In this document: positions 5,967-6,993 of the stretch, piece by piece | Position numbering within the stretch: position 1 is the first letter of the stretch | Layout of the letters: every line of letters starts with the position of its first letter | Origin: Bacteroidetes bacterium UBA6063 | Lineage (GTDB): Bacteria; Bacteroidota; Bacteroidia; NS11-12g; UBA9320 | NCBI GenBank assembly: GCA_002428905.1 | Contig: DIYD01000165.1 | Span: 1 to 6,993 of the forward strand | DNA length: 6,993 nt | Reading direction: 5' to 3' | Program-made: the position numbers and the translations under genes | Notes under the pieces: generated by a model | What the model was told of the DNA's origin: nothing | Seen by the model: the letters and a program-made list of their open reading frames with translations, nothing else | Databases searched by the model: none

Positions 5967-6993
5967 TTATTTCTTCTTCGCGCGAGCCTTCTTTTTAGGC
6001 GCTTTTTCTTCAATCATCTTCTTAACCTCTTCCAACGTCAAAGACTGTACATCAAATGTCTTTGGCAATTCAATCTTGGTTTTGCCTTTAATGATATTGA
6101 ATCTGCCCCATCGAGCTTTTTGTACAGATATACCTTCGTCATCCCAACGATGAATATACTTTTCTATTTCCTTTTGCTTCTTCTGCTCAATCAGTTCAGT
6201 AATGTCATCCATCGTAAGGTTATTGAAGTCGTACTTCTTGTTTACGTTGATAAACATGTTGTTCCATTTGATAAAAGGTCCAAATCTACCAGTACCTTTT
6301 TGCACGGGCATTCCTTCGTATTCTGCAATTGGAGCATCTGCTCGTTGCTTGGCCTGAATTAATTCAATTGCTCTGGCCTGGTCAACAGAATGAATGTCTT
6401 CATCTTTCGGAATCGATACAAACATTTTGTCGAAACGCACGTATGGCCCAAATCGTCCCTGAGCAACAACGAGTTCCTGACCTTCGTACTCACCAATAGT
6501 CTTAGGGAACTTGAATAATTCAAGTGCTTCCTCCAGCGTTATGCTTCCCAGGTTCTGACCGGGTTGAAGACCTGCAAATTTTGGCTTGTCTTCTTCGTCC
6601 GTTTTGCCAATCTGTACCATCGGACCAAACCTGCCCAGTCGTACAATAACATCTTTACCTGATTCCGGATCAACACCTAAATGCCGCTCACCACTGGCGC
6701 GCTCCGCTGTTTCCATGGCGTTGTCAACGGTCTTATGGAAAGGATTATAGAAGTCGTCAATCATTTTCGACCACTCTTTTAGGCCATTAGCAATGTTGTC
6801 GAATTCCTTCTCCACGTTTGCCGTGAAGTTATAATCCATGATCTGATCAAAATGCTTAATCAGGAAGTCGGTTACAACCATGCCGATGTCGCTTGGCACA
6901 AGCCTGCCTTTGTTGCTACCCGTCATTTCGGTTTTGGCAACGGAGGAGATCGTATCATTTTTCAGGGTAAGAATGGTATATCCACGTTGTACT
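5967..6993 (-). CDS. topA: DNA topoisomerase I (type IA), C-terminal part, cut by the right edge
   Basis: The frame is open from the right edge to a TAA at 5967-5969. About 341 C-terminal residues are visible; the ATG at 6926 is internal, since the frame continues upstream as RGYTILTLK...TEM, typical of TopA. The stretch KGRLVPSDIGMVVTDFL (bases about 6858-6908) is the conserved end of the type IA core, matching the usual (R/K)LVPTDIG motif. After it come four copies of the C-terminal repeat found in many TopA proteins in place of zinc fingers. The repeats centre on GRFGPMVQI, GRFGPYVRF, GRFGPFIKW and a degenerate WGRFNIIKG. No Cys4 zinc-finger motif is visible. The protein ends in a lysine-rich tail (KKKARAKKK), likely for DNA contact. 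The catalytic tyrosine and Toprim domain lie outside the window. The enzyme relaxes negative supercoils in the cytoplasm. The SirB1-like gene follows after 6 bp. Confidence 0.96.
   Translation of the reverse strand, partial: VQRGYTILTLKNDTISSVAKTEMTGSNKGRLVPSDIGMVVTDFLIKHFDQIMDYNFTANVEKEFDNIANGLKEWSKMIDDFYNPFHKTVDNAMETAERASGERHLGVDPESGKDVIVRLGRFGPMVQIGKTDEEDKPKFAGLQPGQNLGSITLEEALELFKFPKTIGEYEGQELVVAQGRFGPYVRFDKMFVSIPKDEDIHSVDQARAIELIQAKQRADAPIAEYEGMPVQKGTGRFGPFIKWNNMFINVNKKYDFNNLTMDDITELIEQKKQKEIEKYIHRWDDEGISVQKARWGRFNIIKGKTKIELPKTFDVQSLTLEEVKKMIEEKAPKKKARAKKK

Noticed and set aside
6120..6362. Plus-strand open frame with a hydrophobic stretch inside topA
   Set aside because: The apparent membrane segment (YFLLLLLLNQF) is the complement of lysine/glutamate/glutamine-rich TopA sequence, a common artefact.
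6924..6926. ATG at 6926 as a separate start for a small TopA-tail protein
   Set aside because: The frame continues upstream to the edge with TopA-like sequence, so this methionine is internal.
1..6993. Mobile element, CRISPR array, tRNA/rRNA or defence cassette
   Set aside because: No transposase, long terminal inverted repeats, regularly spaced repeats, RNA-gene signatures or toxin-antitoxin-like small genes were seen; the region is compact and housekeeping in character.

Overview
The window looks like chromosomal DNA from a member of the Bacteroidota. The genes lack clear Shine-Dalgarno sequences. Two gene starts are preceded by the phylum's TAnnTTTG promoter box. The arginine decarboxylase and topoisomerase I have the form typical of that phylum, and base composition is moderately AT-rich. 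A genus cannot be named from this stretch; a marine cytophagal or flavobacterial relative would fit.

Layout, left to right. (1) The 3' end of a plus-strand gene for an SGNH-hydrolase-like protein (to 464) stops just before a strong 15-bp hairpin (468-500). The hairpin can terminate transcription from both sides and is followed by a small 8-bp tandem repeat (510-549). (2) A minus-strand pair follows: a TPR-repeat protein (about 2575 down to 1922) and an aminopeptidase P family metallopeptidase (1842 down to 547). (3) A divergent intergenic region (2576-2680) carries a promoter box for each direction and two small dyads flanking the plus-strand box. (4) A plus-strand pair follows: a PLP-dependent arginine decarboxylase (2681-4081) and, 13 bp later, a deoxyhypusine-synthase-like protein (4095-5066). 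(5) A minus-strand pair closes the window: the C-terminal part of DNA topoisomerase I (cut by the right edge, ending at 5967) and, 6 bp later, a SirB1/transglutaminase-like protein (5960 down to 5055). The 3' end of the last gene overlaps the deoxyhypusine-synthase-like gene tail to tail by 12 bp.

Most of this is housekeeping: DNA topology, peptide turnover and a TPR adaptor. No mobile element, CRISPR array, RNA gene or defence cassette is visible. The most interesting part is the polyamine module. The decarboxylase should make agmatine. Its partner keeps the catalytic lysine of deoxyhypusine synthase, but bacteria have no eIF5A, and several residues that hold spermidine in the eukaryotic enzyme are changed. 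No agmatinase gene lies between the two. The pair may therefore encode an agmatine- or putrescine-linked reaction that is still poorly described.
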